Of a stretch of DNA of 64,000 nucleotides, positions 10,886 to 19,767 are shown one piece after another. The notes under the pieces were generated by a model. That model saw only the letters and a program-made list of their open reading frames with translations. It did no database searches and was not told where the DNA came from. The stretch is from Paenibacillus sp. OV219 (GTDB taxonomy: Bacteria; Bacillota; Bacilli; Paenibacillales; Paenibacillaceae). Positions within the stretch are counted from its first letter, which is position 1. The number at the start of each line of letters is the position of its first letter. The stretch is taken from contig NZ_FOCJ01000008.1 of NCBI RefSeq assembly GCF_900110075.1, forward strand, positions 62,001 to 126,000, read 5' to 3'. Made by a program: the position numbers and the translations under genes.

Positions 10886-10941
10886 TAACCTTCGGGGCAC
10901 CTCGGCGGCAAACCCCGGTAAACCCCGGTTAGACTTTTTTT
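10886..10941 (+). terminator. Possible terminator after tal
   Basis: TAACC at 10886 can pair with GGTTA at 10927, with GGGG/CCCC pairing inside, and seven T follow at 10935-10941. The stem is interrupted and GC-rich, so this is tentative; the hairpin at 11003 is much better. Confidence 0.35.
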
Positions 10942-11002
10942 GTGGTCATTTCGACGCCAATAAGCGTTGTATGTTCCGTTAGAAGATCAGCATCTTTTAT
11001 AA

Positions 11003-11036
11003 GGACCTCCTGAATGCAGATTCAGGAGGTCTTTTA
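11003..11036 (+). terminator. Terminator of the zwf-tkt-tal operon
   Basis: GACCTCCTGAAT pairs with ATTCAGGAGGTC around a short loop, followed by TTTTATTT. It is about 165 bases beyond the tal stop. Nothing else is recognised between tal and the tandem repeat that begins at 11154. Confidence 0.88.
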
Positions 11037-11153
11037 TTTGTGCTTAGTTAGTGAAGGGAGTGTGTTTGGAGCAGCTGCTTACCTCGTTACTCCGAAACTT
11101 TCACTTTAGTTGTTAAACTAACTAGTCACTTTGCCTCGGTTCGCAGCTTGCCG

Positions 11154-11697
11154 TGAAAGAGGTCCAGCAGACCAGCTTCATTCTCCAATAGTTACTCAAA
11201 AACGCCGAAGAGGTCCACCAGACCAGCTACATTCGCTGAAATTTACTCAAAACCATCGAAGAGGTCCACCAGACCAGCTACATTCACTGAAAGTTACTCA
11301 AAAACGCCGAAGAAGTCCAGCAGACAAGCTACATTCACTGAAAGTTACTCAAAACCATCGAAGAGGTCCACCAGACCAGCTGCATTCACTGAAAGTTACT
11401 CAAAAACGCCGAAGAGGTCCAGCAGACAAGCTACATTCACTGAAAGTTACTCAAAACCATCGAAGAGGTCCACCAGACCAGCTACATTCACTGAAAGTTA
11501 CTCAAAAACGCCGAAGAGGTCCAGCAGACCAGCTACATTCACTGAAAGTTACTCAAAACCATCGAAGAGGTCCACCAGACCAGTTACATTCACTGAAAGT
11601 TACTCAAAAACACCGAAGAGGTCCAGCAGACCAGCTACATTCACTGAAAGTTACTCAAAAACGTCGAAGAAGTCCACCAGTCCAGCTACATTCGTAT
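11154..11697. repeat. 51-bp tandem array, eleven units
   Basis: The motif (G/A)GTCCA(C/G)CAG recurs at 11161 and then every 51 bases to 11671 without a single length change. Units alternate between two kinds of junction (CGCC and CCAT before GAAGA), giving a 102-base higher-order period through most of the array. Each unit carries GGTC...GACC, a possible short hairpin. A continuous plus-strand frame exists because 51 is a multiple of three, but it starts at TTG with no ribosome site. It lies between the convergent tal and ankyrin genes. The following 11698-11875 holds nothing recognised. Confidence 0.92.
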
Positions 11698-11875
11698 GTT
11701 CTGGCGAAGTGTGGGGGTTAGACCTAAGGGGGGATGTGGACACCAAATTGGCGGAGAACGGGAGGTTTGGCGATCAAGAAGGGTATTGAGACCCTCCATT
11801 GGCGAAGAACAGTTGCATAGCACGAGCTACCACAAAGAGAGGTGCCCAGTCGCTACCTCTCTTTCCCCTATTAAC

Positions 11876-12772
11876 CTAAGCTTCGCTGTCGAGACGCAAC
11901 AGCCGCGCTTCCGTCTCCGCCTGCTTGAAATGGTTCGCCCAGCCCGCCGGAGTAGAGTTGTACCGGCGGTCACGCTTGCCGAGGTCGGCGCCGCGGCTAT
12001 GCAGGAGCTCCACCAGTGCGACGTTGCCCGACGCTGCTGCCCAGTGGAGCGCAGCTCCGCCGGTTTCGTCGAAGCCGCGCGGGATCGCGTTCACGTCCGC
12101 GCCGCGGTCAAGCATGAAAGCAGCGGCCCCCACTCTGCCGCCGATACAGGCGTAAATGAGCGCCTGCTGCAGCAGCTCATTCGCTACAGGCTCGCCGGTA
12201 ATCGGCGTATTGACCGGCTCCCGGTGTACGCCGGCGCTATTAAGCAGCTGGCCGTCTTCACCGAAGAAGCCCGGCAGCAGCTCAGTCCGCCCCACAGCGG
12301 CAGCTAGCTCAAGATCAAGCGCTGCGCCTCGAGCAAGCAGCAGATCCCGCACCTGCGTGCAGCCATACCAGATCGCCTGAGCCAGCGGCCGGCGGTCGTC
12401 GTTCAATCCATTAACGGATGCGCCTGCATCCAGCAGCAGCGCAGCCATTTGCACGTCATCGTTGCTGGCAGCCCACTGCAGGCCGGTCTCGCCGCGATCT
12501 AGATCAATTGCGCGCGCATTCACATCTGCGCCTGCCGCAAGCAAAGCTTGTCCAATCTCAAGCTGGCGTGGATAATGGCCGGGCCAGTCGCAGAGATGAT
12601 GCAGCAGCGTACGCCCCTGCATGGAGCGCGCCTCTGCAAGCGCGGGAAACCCCCATAGCAGCTCCGCCAAACGCTCGACTGCGCCTGATTTTACCGCACG
12701 ACATGCCTCACGGAACACTTCGGCTAAATCTATGTCCCGCGCCTCGAAATCAATCTCATTGCTATAGCTCAT
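11876..12772 (-). CDS. Ankyrin-repeat protein
   Basis: 298 residues with several ankyrin repeats, seen as recurring blocks such as TGLQWAASNDDVQMAALLLDAGASVN, QALIYACIGGRVGAAAFMLDRGADVN and ALHWAAASGNVALVELLHSRGADL (each broken here by slight variation). Such repeats mediate protein binding and give no catalytic function. No signal peptide or membrane segment is visible, so it is probably cytoplasmic. ATG 12772 follows GGATGGAG. The gene is alone between the 51-bp repeat array and the divergent mmg operon; its partner is unknown. The N-terminal 30 residues and the stretch around 160-190 fit the repeat pattern poorly. Confidence 0.85.
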   Translation of the reverse strand: MSYSNEIDFEARDIDLAEVFREACRAVKSGAVERLAELLWGFPALAEARSMQGRTLLHHLCDWPGHYPRQLEIGQALLAAGADVNARAIDLDRGETGLQWAASNDDVQMAALLLDAGASVNGLNDDRRPLAQAIWYGCTQVRDLLLARGAALDLELAAAVGRTELLPGFFGEDGQLLNSAGVHREPVNTPITGEPVANELLQQALIYACIGGRVGAAAFMLDRGADVNAIPRGFDETGGAALHWAAASGNVALVELLHSRGADLGKRDRRYNSTPAGWANHFKQAETEARLLRLDSEA

Positions 12773-12829
12773 GCAGCGAACAGCTCCATCCCTCGAAATG
12801 TCAAAACAAGCAGCTTTATCCTCACTCTA

Positions 12830-12858
12830 TCATGAATTGGCTCCGGCGAAAATACGAT
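12830..12858 (+). promoter_or_regulatory. Possible SigE-type promoter of the mmg operon
   Basis: TCATGAA, a 14-base spacer and AATACGAT partly match the sigma-E pattern (TCATATT and CATACAAT with a 13-15 base spacer). The site is about 60 bases before the first gene. In Bacillus subtilis the mmg operon is transcribed by the mother-cell factor sigma E, which is why the match was sought; by itself it is weak. Confidence 0.3.
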
Positions 12859-12920
12859 GTAATAAGCACCCATAGTGAAGCAGCTCTCTGTCTTTAGCCG
12901 AAGAGGGAGGAGCGTACAAG

Positions 12921-14099
12921 ATGGATTTTCAGCTTACGGATGAACAGCTCATGATTCGCGAAATGGCGGCCCGGTTTGCAGAAAATGAAATTGCGCGTGC
13001 AGCAAACAGTTTGGATGAAGCGGAATTGTTCGATCGGAGTTCGTTTCAAGCAATGGCGGAGCTCGGTTTCACCGGCTTGCCCTGGCCCGAAGCTGCCGGC
13101 GGAGCAGGTGGCGGCTTCGTAAGCTTCGTGCTTGTGCTGGAGGAGCTGTCCCGTGTCAGCGCATCGCTCGGAGCGGCTCTGTGGGCACATGTTTATTTGG
13201 CGGCTTGGCCGCTTTATACGTACGGCAGCGGCGAGACGAAGCGGAACTACCTGAAGGCACTCATTGACGGTAATCGCATTGGTTCAGGCGTTCTTCCGGG
13301 AACGGTGTCTGGCAGCACCTCGCTGCGCGTTGGCGTTGTCGCAAGGGTGGAAGAGGAGGCGGAAGAGGAAGGCTATGTGCTCGACGGTGTGCAAAAATAT
13401 GTCCTTGGCGGCTCGACCGCCGACTTCTTCATTATCTATGCGGAAACAGGGCTGAGCAAGGCGGGCAGAAGGAAGCGCTATAGTGCGTTCATCGTGGAGC
13501 GTGATTGCCCCGGCCTCGTTATCCAGCCGGTCATGAAGAAGCTCGGGCTGCGCTCGGCGGGTATGGCGCATCTCAAATTTACGCAGAGCCGCATCCCGAA
13601 GCGGCAGCGGATCGGGCGCGAAGGGCAAGGCGGGCCGATTGCAAGACTTGCGGCGGCAAGCGTTCGCTATGGACTTGCGGCAGTAGCTGCGGGCATCGCG
13701 CAAGGGGCGGCGGATGCGGCGCTCGCTTATGCGATGGAGCGGACTCAGTTCGGCAAGCCGATTGCAAAGCATCAGGCGATAGCTTTTATGCTTGCGGATA
13801 TGCGGACGGCGGCGGACGCCTCGAGGCTGCTCGTTTATCAGGCGGCAGATCGAGAAGACACCGAGGGAGTTGCTGACGACAAAAAGTCGGAGCTGGCGCT
13901 TGCTTTTGCAGCGGATGCGGCTGTGAGGTCGACTACCCAGGCCGTGCAAGTATTCGGCGGCTACGGGTATATGAAGGAGTTTGCGGTAGAGCGGTATATG
14001 CGAGACGCCAAAGCCGTGCAAATCTGCAAAGGACTTGAGCTTGCCGTGCCGAAGCTGCCGCGCAGAAAGGGGGGACGCCATCGCCATGTCCATGGCTGA
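12921..14099 (+). CDS. Acyl-CoA dehydrogenase-like protein with altered active-site motifs
   Basis: 392 residues with the acyl-CoA dehydrogenase fold: helical N-terminal domain (1-118), beta domain (119-235), and C-terminal helical domain with ERTQFGKPIAKHQAIAFMLADM and FGGYGYMKEFAVERYMRDAKAVQI. Two usual landmarks are missing. The flavin loop normally reading TEPxAGSD is VLPGTVSGSTS (about 124-134), and the catalytic Glu of IYEGTxE is replaced at Lys370 in ICKGLEL. It may use a base elsewhere, as isovaleryl-CoA dehydrogenase does, or be a non-canonical or inactive partner. ATG follows AGGGAGGAG. It is the first gene of the mmg-like operon and overlaps the thiolase gene by 14 bases. Confidence 0.85.
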   Translation: MDFQLTDEQLMIREMAARFAENEIARAANSLDEAELFDRSSFQAMAELGFTGLPWPEAAGGAGGGFVSFVLVLEELSRVSASLGAALWAHVYLAAWPLYTYGSGETKRNYLKALIDGNRIGSGVLPGTVSGSTSLRVGVVARVEEEAEEEGYVLDGVQKYVLGGSTADFFIIYAETGLSKAGRRKRYSAFIVERDCPGLVIQPVMKKLGLRSAGMAHLKFTQSRIPKRQRIGREGQGGPIARLAAASVRYGLAAVAAGIAQGAADAALAYAMERTQFGKPIAKHQAIAFMLADMRTAADASRLLVYQAADREDTEGVADDKKSELALAFAADAAVRSTTQAVQVFGGYGYMKEFAVERYMRDAKAVQICKGLELAVPKLPRRKGGRHRHVHG

Positions 14100-15303
14100 G
14101 CTTGTAATTGCCGGAGGGGCGCGTACCGCCTTTGGCAAGTTTGGCGGTGCATTGAAAGGAATGAGAGCGGTCCAGCTTGGAGGCATCGCAATCCAAGGGG
14201 CGCTGCAGAAGAGCGGGGTCCAGCCGCATACGGTGGACGAAGTGATGATGGGTATGGCCGTTCAAGCGGGAGCGGGGCAGAATCCGGCGCGGCAAGCGGC
14301 GGATTATGGCGGTATTCCGCCTGCGGTGCCTGCGGAGACCATTAACAAGGTGTGCGCTTCCGGCATGCGCAGCCTGACGCTCGCTTCGCAGATCATTACA
14401 GCAGGAGATGCGGAGCTAATCGTAGCCGGCGGCATGGAAAGCATGAGCAGCGTGCCATACTCGTTGCCGGATGCACGCTTCGGTCTCCGCATGGGTGACA
14501 GCAAAGTGTTGGATTTGCTGCAGCGGGACGGCCTGCGCTGCGCCTTCGCCGATATGCACATGGGTGATTATGCAGATACCATCGCTGCTGATTACGGCAT
14601 TTCAAGGCTCGAGCAGGACGAGTGGGCATTGCGCAGCCATGAACGCGCGGTGCAGGCGAGCATGCAAGGGGTGTTCCTATCGGAAATTATTCCGGTCCCG
14701 CTATCAGCTGGCACACCTGCTCAGATGAAGAGCCACGTGTTCGCCATCGATACCGACGAAGCGCCGCGCGGGGATACAAGCGCGCAGAGGCTTGCCGCAC
14801 TCTCCCCTGTGTTCAAGGGCGGCAGCTCCGGCACGATAACCGCCGGCAATGCCCCCGGGCTGAACGACGGCGCGGCTGCGCTCGTCGTCGCTTCGAAAGA
14901 GAGAGCGCTGCGTGACGGCTTATCCGTGCATGCGGAGCTGCTCGGGCATGCAGCGGTCAGCGTGGAGCCGCGCAATTATCCGATTGCACCGGCTTTCGCG
15001 GTGCAGAAGCTGCTCGCGAAGCAGGGGCTGACGCTAGGCGCAATTGACCTCTTCGAGATTAACGAAGCTTTTGCGGTCGTAGTGCTGGCATGCAGTAAGC
15101 TGCTTAGCTTGGAAGCGGACAAAGTGAACGTGCATGGCGGTGCTATCGCGCTCGGGCACCCAATTGGCGCGAGCGGTGCGCGCATCGTGCTTACGCTCAT
15201 TAACAGCCTGGAGCGGCGCGGCGGCGGCCTCGGCATCGCAGCGATCTGCAGCGGCGGTGGTCAGGGAGACGCAGTGCTGGTACGAGTAGGAGGCAGGGTT
15301 TGA
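14086..15303 (+). CDS. mmgA: Acetyl-CoA acyltransferase (thiolase)
   Basis: Thiolytic cleavage of 3-ketoacyl-CoA (or acetoacetyl-CoA formation). In 405 residues the acyl-accepting Cys90 lies in INKVCASGM, His358 in ALGHPIGASG, and the second catalytic Cys388 in ICSGGGQGDA, so all three catalytic residues are present. ATG 14086 is 11 bases after AAAGGGGGG; ATG 14092 is a possible alternative and gives a typical MAELVIAGG start. An upstream in-frame start at 14035 lies inside the preceding gene without a ribosome site. It corresponds to MmgA of Bacillus by operon position. Confidence 0.94.
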   Translation: MSMAELVIAGGARTAFGKFGGALKGMRAVQLGGIAIQGALQKSGVQPHTVDEVMMGMAVQAGAGQNPARQAADYGGIPPAVPAETINKVCASGMRSLTLASQIITAGDAELIVAGGMESMSSVPYSLPDARFGLRMGDSKVLDLLQRDGLRCAFADMHMGDYADTIAADYGISRLEQDEWALRSHERAVQASMQGVFLSEIIPVPLSAGTPAQMKSHVFAIDTDEAPRGDTSAQRLAALSPVFKGGSSGTITAGNAPGLNDGAAALVVASKERALRDGLSVHAELLGHAAVSVEPRNYPIAPAFAVQKLLAKQGLTLGAIDLFEINEAFAVVVLACSKLLSLEADKVNVHGGAIALGHPIGASGARIVLTLINSLERRGGGLGIAAICSGGGQGDAVLVRVGGRV

Positions 15304-15457
15304 GCAGCCAAGCAGCAGCTGATTAACTATTCTGCAGCTGCGGCTTTAGTCGGTGCAGTAGTTGTTGCAGTAGCCGTGACTTCACATGTGGCAGCGAGAA
15401 CTCGGCGGGATTAGGCGTTCTTCCCAGCTACGCGCCTTTCGGAGGTGAACGAGTCAG

Positions 15458-16318
15458 GTGATCATAAACCAAGTTGCCGTTATTGGCGCAGGGCAGATGG
15501 GCAGCGGAATTGCCCAAGTTGCAGCGCAGGCGGGGTGCCAGGTGCGGCTGTACGATGCCGAAGCGGGGCGGGTAAGCCGCGCGCTTGCAGGCATCGAGAA
15601 GCAGCTTTCCGGCGGAACCGCTAAGGGCAAATGGACGCAAGAGCAGGCGGAGCAAGCACGCAGTCGAATCGCAGCAGCTGGCAATCTACAAGAAGCTGCT
15701 GAAGGCGCCGACCTCGTCATAGAGGCGATCATCGAGAGCATGCCCGCGAAGAAGGCGCTGCTTGCGCAGCTGGATGGTCTTTGCGACGAGCACACCATTC
15801 TCGCGAGCAATACGTCCTCGCTGCCAGTTACGGAACTGGCTTCGGTGACGAGGCGGCCGGAGCGGGTCATCGGAATGCATTTTATGAACCCGGTGCCTGT
15901 CATGAAGCTGATCGAAGTCATTCGCGGCCTGCGCACCTCGGATGAGGTTTACGCCTCAGTAGCGGAGCTCGCGGAGCGGATGGGCAAGACAGCGCTTGAA
16001 GTGCGCGATTTTCCCGGCTTTGTGTCCAACCGAATTCTAATGCCAATGATTAACGAGGCGGTCTACACGCTGTACGAAGGCGTTGCGTCCGCCCTTGCAA
16101 TCGACGGTGTCATGCGGCTCGGAATGAATCATCCGATGGGGCCGCTGGCGCTTGCGGATCTGATCGGACTCGATACATGCCTCGCGATTATGGAGACGCT
16201 GCATGACGGCTTTGGCGACTCCAAGTACCGACCGTGCCCGCTGCTTCGCAGCTATGTGCATGCCGGATGGCTTGGCCGCAAAAGCGGACGGGGATTTTAT
16301 ACGTATGAAGGGGGCTGA
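15458..16318 (+). CDS. mmgB: 3-hydroxyacyl-CoA (3-hydroxybutyryl-CoA) dehydrogenase
   Basis: NAD(P)-dependent oxidation of 3-hydroxyacyl-CoA to the 3-keto form, feeding the thiolase. 286 residues, typical of the short bacterial enzyme. The Rossmann motif GAGQMGSGIAQ is at residues 10-20, ILASNTSSLPVTELA and GMHFMNPVPVMKLIEVI follow (catalytic His in the latter), and the C-terminal domain has NHPMGPLALADLIGLDTCL. GTG 15458 is nine bases after GGAGGTGA. A 154-base gap without recognised signals separates it from the thiolase gene. Confidence 0.94.
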   Translation: MIINQVAVIGAGQMGSGIAQVAAQAGCQVRLYDAEAGRVSRALAGIEKQLSGGTAKGKWTQEQAEQARSRIAAAGNLQEAAEGADLVIEAIIESMPAKKALLAQLDGLCDEHTILASNTSSLPVTELASVTRRPERVIGMHFMNPVPVMKLIEVIRGLRTSDEVYASVAELAERMGKTALEVRDFPGFVSNRILMPMINEAVYTLYEGVASALAIDGVMRLGMNHPMGPLALADLIGLDTCLAIMETLHDGFGDSKYRPCPLLRSYVHAGWLGRKSGRGFYTYEGG

Positions 16319-16327
16319 CTTCTTCTT

Positions 16328-17461
16328 GTGAAGCTGAAATTTACGAAGGAGCAGGAGCTGCTGCGGAGCAGTGTGAGGACGTTTGCGGCAAGCGCTGTCA
16401 CCGCGGCGGTTCCTGCAATGGAAGAGAACGATACGTTTCCGAGGCCGCTCGTCGATGAGATGGGACGCCTTGGATTTATGGGCATACCGATTGCGAAGGA
16501 GTACGGTGGCCGCGGCCTTACGCTAACCTCTTATATTTTGGCGATTGAGGAGCTGTCTCGGGTAAGCGCGGCAGTTGGAGTCATTCTGTCCGTGCATACG
16601 TCAGTCGGGACGCTGCCGATTGTATATCATGGCACCGATGAGCAGAAGCAGACGTATTTGCCGAAGCTTGCTAGCGGTCAGTGGCTCGGCGCATTTGCGT
16701 TAACGGAGCCGCACGCGGGCTCGGATGCATCTACAATCCGGACGGCCGCCGTCCGGGATTCCGATACGTATGTGCTGTCCGGTTCAAAGCTGTTCATTAC
16801 GAATGGCGGCGAAGCGGACAATTACATTTTGTTCGCTGCGGTGCAGGACGGCTACACGGGCAATCGCGGAGGGATTACCGCGTTTCTGGTGGATAAGAAT
16901 ACGCCGGGCTTCCGCGTCGGGAAGAAAGAGAAGAAGATGGGGCTCCACGGCTCCAACACATGCGAGCTCATTCTTGAAGAAGCGATCGTGCCAGCGGATC
17001 GGCGGCTCGGGCAGGAGGGGCAAGGCTTCGCCATTGCCAAGTCCGCTTTGAACGGCGGGCGAATTGGCATCGGCGCGCAGGCGCTCGGCATTGCGAGAGG
17101 CGCGCTTGAGCTTGCCGAGCAGCAGGCGACGGCGATGCCGCAGCGGCAGCGGAGCAGGGCGGCGTCGGAGCTTCGCGAGATGGCTGCTCAAGTCGAGGCG
17201 GCAGCGCTGCTCGTATATCGCGCGGCGGATATGCACGAGCGTGGCATCCGCTGCACGAAGGAGGCATCGATGGCGAAGATGTTCGCGAGCGACACCGCGA
17301 TGAGCATTGCTACGAAGACGCTGCAATGGTGCGGTGCAGGCGGTCTTGCCGATGAGCTGCCTGCGGAGCGGTTCTTCCGCGATGCGAAGGTGACGCAAAT
17401 CTACGAAGGAACGAACGAGATTCATCGGATGGTCATATCAGGCGAGCTGCTGCGGGGCTAA
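16328..17461 (+). CDS. mmgC: Short-chain acyl-CoA dehydrogenase
   Basis: Flavoenzyme that makes the 2,3-enoyl-CoA in beta-oxidation. 377 residues with all canonical motifs: FALTEPHAGSDAS (flavin and substrate loop), FITNGGEADNYI, RIGIGAQALGIARGA, and catalytic Glu360 in QIYEGTNEIHRM. GTG 16328 is nine bases after the previous stop and some 15 bases after a GGGGG run, a rather long spacing. It is the canonical counterpart to the divergent paralogue at 12921 and corresponds to MmgC. Confidence 0.94.
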   Translation: MKLKFTKEQELLRSSVRTFAASAVTAAVPAMEENDTFPRPLVDEMGRLGFMGIPIAKEYGGRGLTLTSYILAIEELSRVSAAVGVILSVHTSVGTLPIVYHGTDEQKQTYLPKLASGQWLGAFALTEPHAGSDASTIRTAAVRDSDTYVLSGSKLFITNGGEADNYILFAAVQDGYTGNRGGITAFLVDKNTPGFRVGKKEKKMGLHGSNTCELILEEAIVPADRRLGQEGQGFAIAKSALNGGRIGIGAQALGIARGALELAEQQATAMPQRQRSRAASELREMAAQVEAAALLVYRAADMHERGIRCTKEASMAKMFASDTAMSIATKTLQWCGAGGLADELPAERFFRDAKVTQIYEGTNEIHRMVISGELLRG

Positions 17462-17531
17462 GGCCGGGACAGAGGCTTTCAAGTTGAAGCTACGATGAGC
17501 AGCTCGCCCCTCGAAAGGAGTAAAGCCGGCT

Positions 17532-18446
17532 ATGAGCATGACGAACATGAATCGAAGCTCGCCGGGTCGCCGGTTCCGCGAGGCGCTGCAGCAGGAGAAG
17601 CCGTTGCAAATCGCTGGCGCTATTAACGCTTATTCGGCGATGCTCGCGCAATCGGCCGGGTTTCGCGCGCTCTATGTATCGGGGGCGGGGGTGGCGAACG
17701 CCTCCTTCGGCCTGCCCGATCTTGGCATCACGACGCAGGGCGACGTGCTGGAGGATGTGCGGCGCATTAGTGGCGCCGTAGAACTGCCGCTGCTCGTTGA
17801 TGCGGACACTGGCTTCGGCTCGGCATTCAATATCGCACGGACGGTGCGGGAGATGATTCGCGCCGGAGCAGCGGGCATCCATATTGAAGATCAGGTTTCC
17901 GCCAAGCGCTGCGGGCATCGACCGAACAAAGCGATCGTGAGCACGGCTGAGATGGCGGATCGTATAAGGGCTGCGGCGGATGCGAAGAGCGACGCGGATT
18001 TTGTGCTGATGGCGCGCACGGATGCGCTAGCTTCGGAAGGGTTGGAAGGCGCTGTCGCAAGAGCGCTCGCTTATGTGGAGGCGGGGGCGGATATGATTTT
18101 TCTCGAGGCGGCGGGGAGTTTGGTAGATTATGCGGCGTTCACCTCGCAAGTGAATGTACCGGTGTTAGCGAACATTACGGAGTTCGGGCGGACGCCGCTG
18201 TTCACCGTGGAAGAGCTTGCCGGTGCAGGCGTGTCGATGGTGCTCTATCCGCTCTCGGCGTTCCGAGCGATGAATGCGGCAGCGCTGAAGGTCTACACCG
18301 CGCTTCGCTCGCAAGGGACGCAGGCAAGTGTGCTAGGCGACATGCAGACGAGGGAGGAACTGTACCGTTACTTAGGCTACTACGAGTATGAGCGCAAGCT
18401 GGATGCGCTGTTCGCACAAGTTGACGAGCCGGATGAGGGGGAGTGA
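17532..18446 (+). CDS. prpB: 2-methylisocitrate lyase
   Basis: Splits 2-methylisocitrate into pyruvate and succinate, the last step of the methylcitrate cycle. 304 residues of the isocitrate lyase/PEP mutase superfamily, with [27 protein letters not shown], the active-site loop KRCGHRPNK and [16 protein letters not shown]. The length excludes the larger isocitrate lyases. ATG follows GAAAGGAGTAAAG. It stands just before methylcitrate synthase and dehydratase genes, as MmgF/YqiQ does with MmgD and MmgE in Bacillus, though gene order differs. Confidence 0.93.
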   Translation: MSMTNMNRSSPGRRFREALQQEKPLQIAGAINAYSAMLAQSAGFRALYVSGAGVANASFGLPDLGITTQGDVLEDVRRISGAVELPLLVDADTGFGSAFNIARTVREMIRAGAAGIHIEDQVSAKRCGHRPNKAIVSTAEMADRIRAAADAKSDADFVLMARTDALASEGLEGAVARALAYVEAGADMIFLEAAGSLVDYAAFTSQVNVPVLANITEFGRTPLFTVEELAGAGVSMVLYPLSAFRAMNAAALKVYTALRSQGTQASVLGDMQTREELYRYLGYYEYERKLDALFAQVDEPDEGE

Positions 18447-18449
18447 ACG

Positions 18450-19739
18450 ATGGCTGTGAAGAAGCCCGGAGGCTTGGCCGGTATTGAGGCCGGTTCCACA
18501 GCAATCAGTACAGTTGGAAAAGATGGCCGAGGTCTAACATACCGAGGCTACTCCATTGAAGATTTGGCGGATCATGGAAGCTTTGAGGAAACGGCGTATT
18601 TGCTCATTCATGGCAAGCTGCCGAATGTTGATGAGCTTACGAGCTACCGGCGTAAGCTGGCGGGCGCGAGCGTCTTGCCGGAGACGCTGATGCGCATACT
18701 GGAGCTGCTTCCAGCGGATGCCCATCCGATGGAGGTGCTGCAGGTTGGCTGCACCGCACTCGGCACCATGGAGCCGGAGACCGAGGCACGGTCGGCCGCC
18801 GATCTCGCGGACCGGCTCATTGCGCTGACAGGTCCGATGCTGCTGCATTGGTATCACTATCATCGCGACGCGGAGAGCGGCAACGCTGCTCCAGCCGCCC
18901 CTCCTCCCTCAGCCGATGCCGCTGAAGCAGACGCGTTGCCTTCGGCTCTCGTCATTACCGCAGATACCGCCGAGGATGATCCGCAAGTTTGGCCGCAGCA
19001 TCCGCCAATAGGCGAATCCGCATCGGCAGCTGCCGCATCAGATCCGCAAGAGTACGACTTCAACAATTACAGCGTTGCCGGTCATTTCCTCTATCTGCTT
19101 CACGGGCGTCACGCTGAGCGAGCGGCGATTCGCGTCTTCGATGTATCGCTCGTTCTCTACGCCGAGCATGAGTTCAATGCATCGACATTCGCAGCACGCG
19201 TGACCGCTTCGACACTGTCGAACTACCATTCGTGCATCGCCACGGGCATCGGTACGCTGCGCGGCAACCTGCACGGAGGCGCGAACGAAGCGGTGATGGA
19301 GCTCATAACATCCTTCGAGACACCGGAGGAAGCAGAGGCAGGCACCCGCGCGCGGCTCGCGGCGAAGCAGCTCATTATGGGCTTCGGCCACCGCGTGTAC
19401 ACCGTGTCTGATCCGCGCTCTGACATCATTAAGAAATGGTCGGAGACGCTCTCGCTCTGGGCGCAGGATGGCCAGCTATACGCGATTTCCGAGACAATTG
19501 AAGGCGTGATGCGGCAAGAGAAGGGGCTGTTCCCGAACCTTGATTTCTACAGTGCTTCCGCGTATCACTTTATGGGGGTCCCGACGCCGATGTTTACGCC
19601 GATCTTCGTCATCTCCCGCATCACGGGCTGGACCGCCCATATTATGGAGCAGCGGCTTAATAACCGCCTCATCCGTCCGTCAGCGGCTTATATCGGTCCT
19701 GACAACCAGCCGTGGGCCGATGTGCATGCACGATTTTAG
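18450..19739 (+). CDS. prpC: 2-methylcitrate synthase with internal insertion
   Basis: Condenses propionyl-CoA with oxaloacetate. The citrate synthase fold is clear: catalytic region His240 in LYAEHEFNAST, His275 in LHGGANEAVM, His314 in GFGHRVYTVSDPRSD, and an Asp in FPNLDFYSAS. Length is 429, against about 370 for the family; the excess is an Ala-, Pro- and Asp-rich stretch at about residues 140-203, where homologues have only a short turn between the helix ending LLHWYHYH and NNYSVAGHFLYLLHG. The reading frame stays open and flanking motifs are intact, so the enzyme is probably active. Starts three bases after prpB. Assigned to methylcitrate rather than citrate synthesis by its neighbours. 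Confidence 0.92.
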   Translation: MAVKKPGGLAGIEAGSTAISTVGKDGRGLTYRGYSIEDLADHGSFEETAYLLIHGKLPNVDELTSYRRKLAGASVLPETLMRILELLPADAHPMEVLQVGCTALGTMEPETEARSAADLADRLIALTGPMLLHWYHYHRDAESGNAAPAAPPPSADAAEADALPSALVITADTAEDDPQVWPQHPPIGESASAAAASDPQEYDFNNYSVAGHFLYLLHGRHAERAAIRVFDVSLVLYAEHEFNASTFAARVTASTLSNYHSCIATGIGTLRGNLHGGANEAVMELITSFETPEEAEAGTRARLAAKQLIMGFGHRVYTVSDPRSDIIKKWSETLSLWAQDGQLYAISETIEGVMRQEKGLFPNLDFYSASAYHFMGVPTPMFTPIFVISRITGWTAHIMEQRLNNRLIRPSAAYIGPDNQPWADVHARF

Positions 19740-19767
19740 ATTTAGATAGGGGATCGAGGTGCTCTTC

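Noticed and set aside
11131-11721. Continuous plus-strand frame through the 51-bp repeats, giving an Arg/Pro-rich repeat protein
   Set aside because: It starts at TTG without a ribosome site, and a 51-base period keeps any stop-free frame open automatically. No signal peptide or plausible fold.
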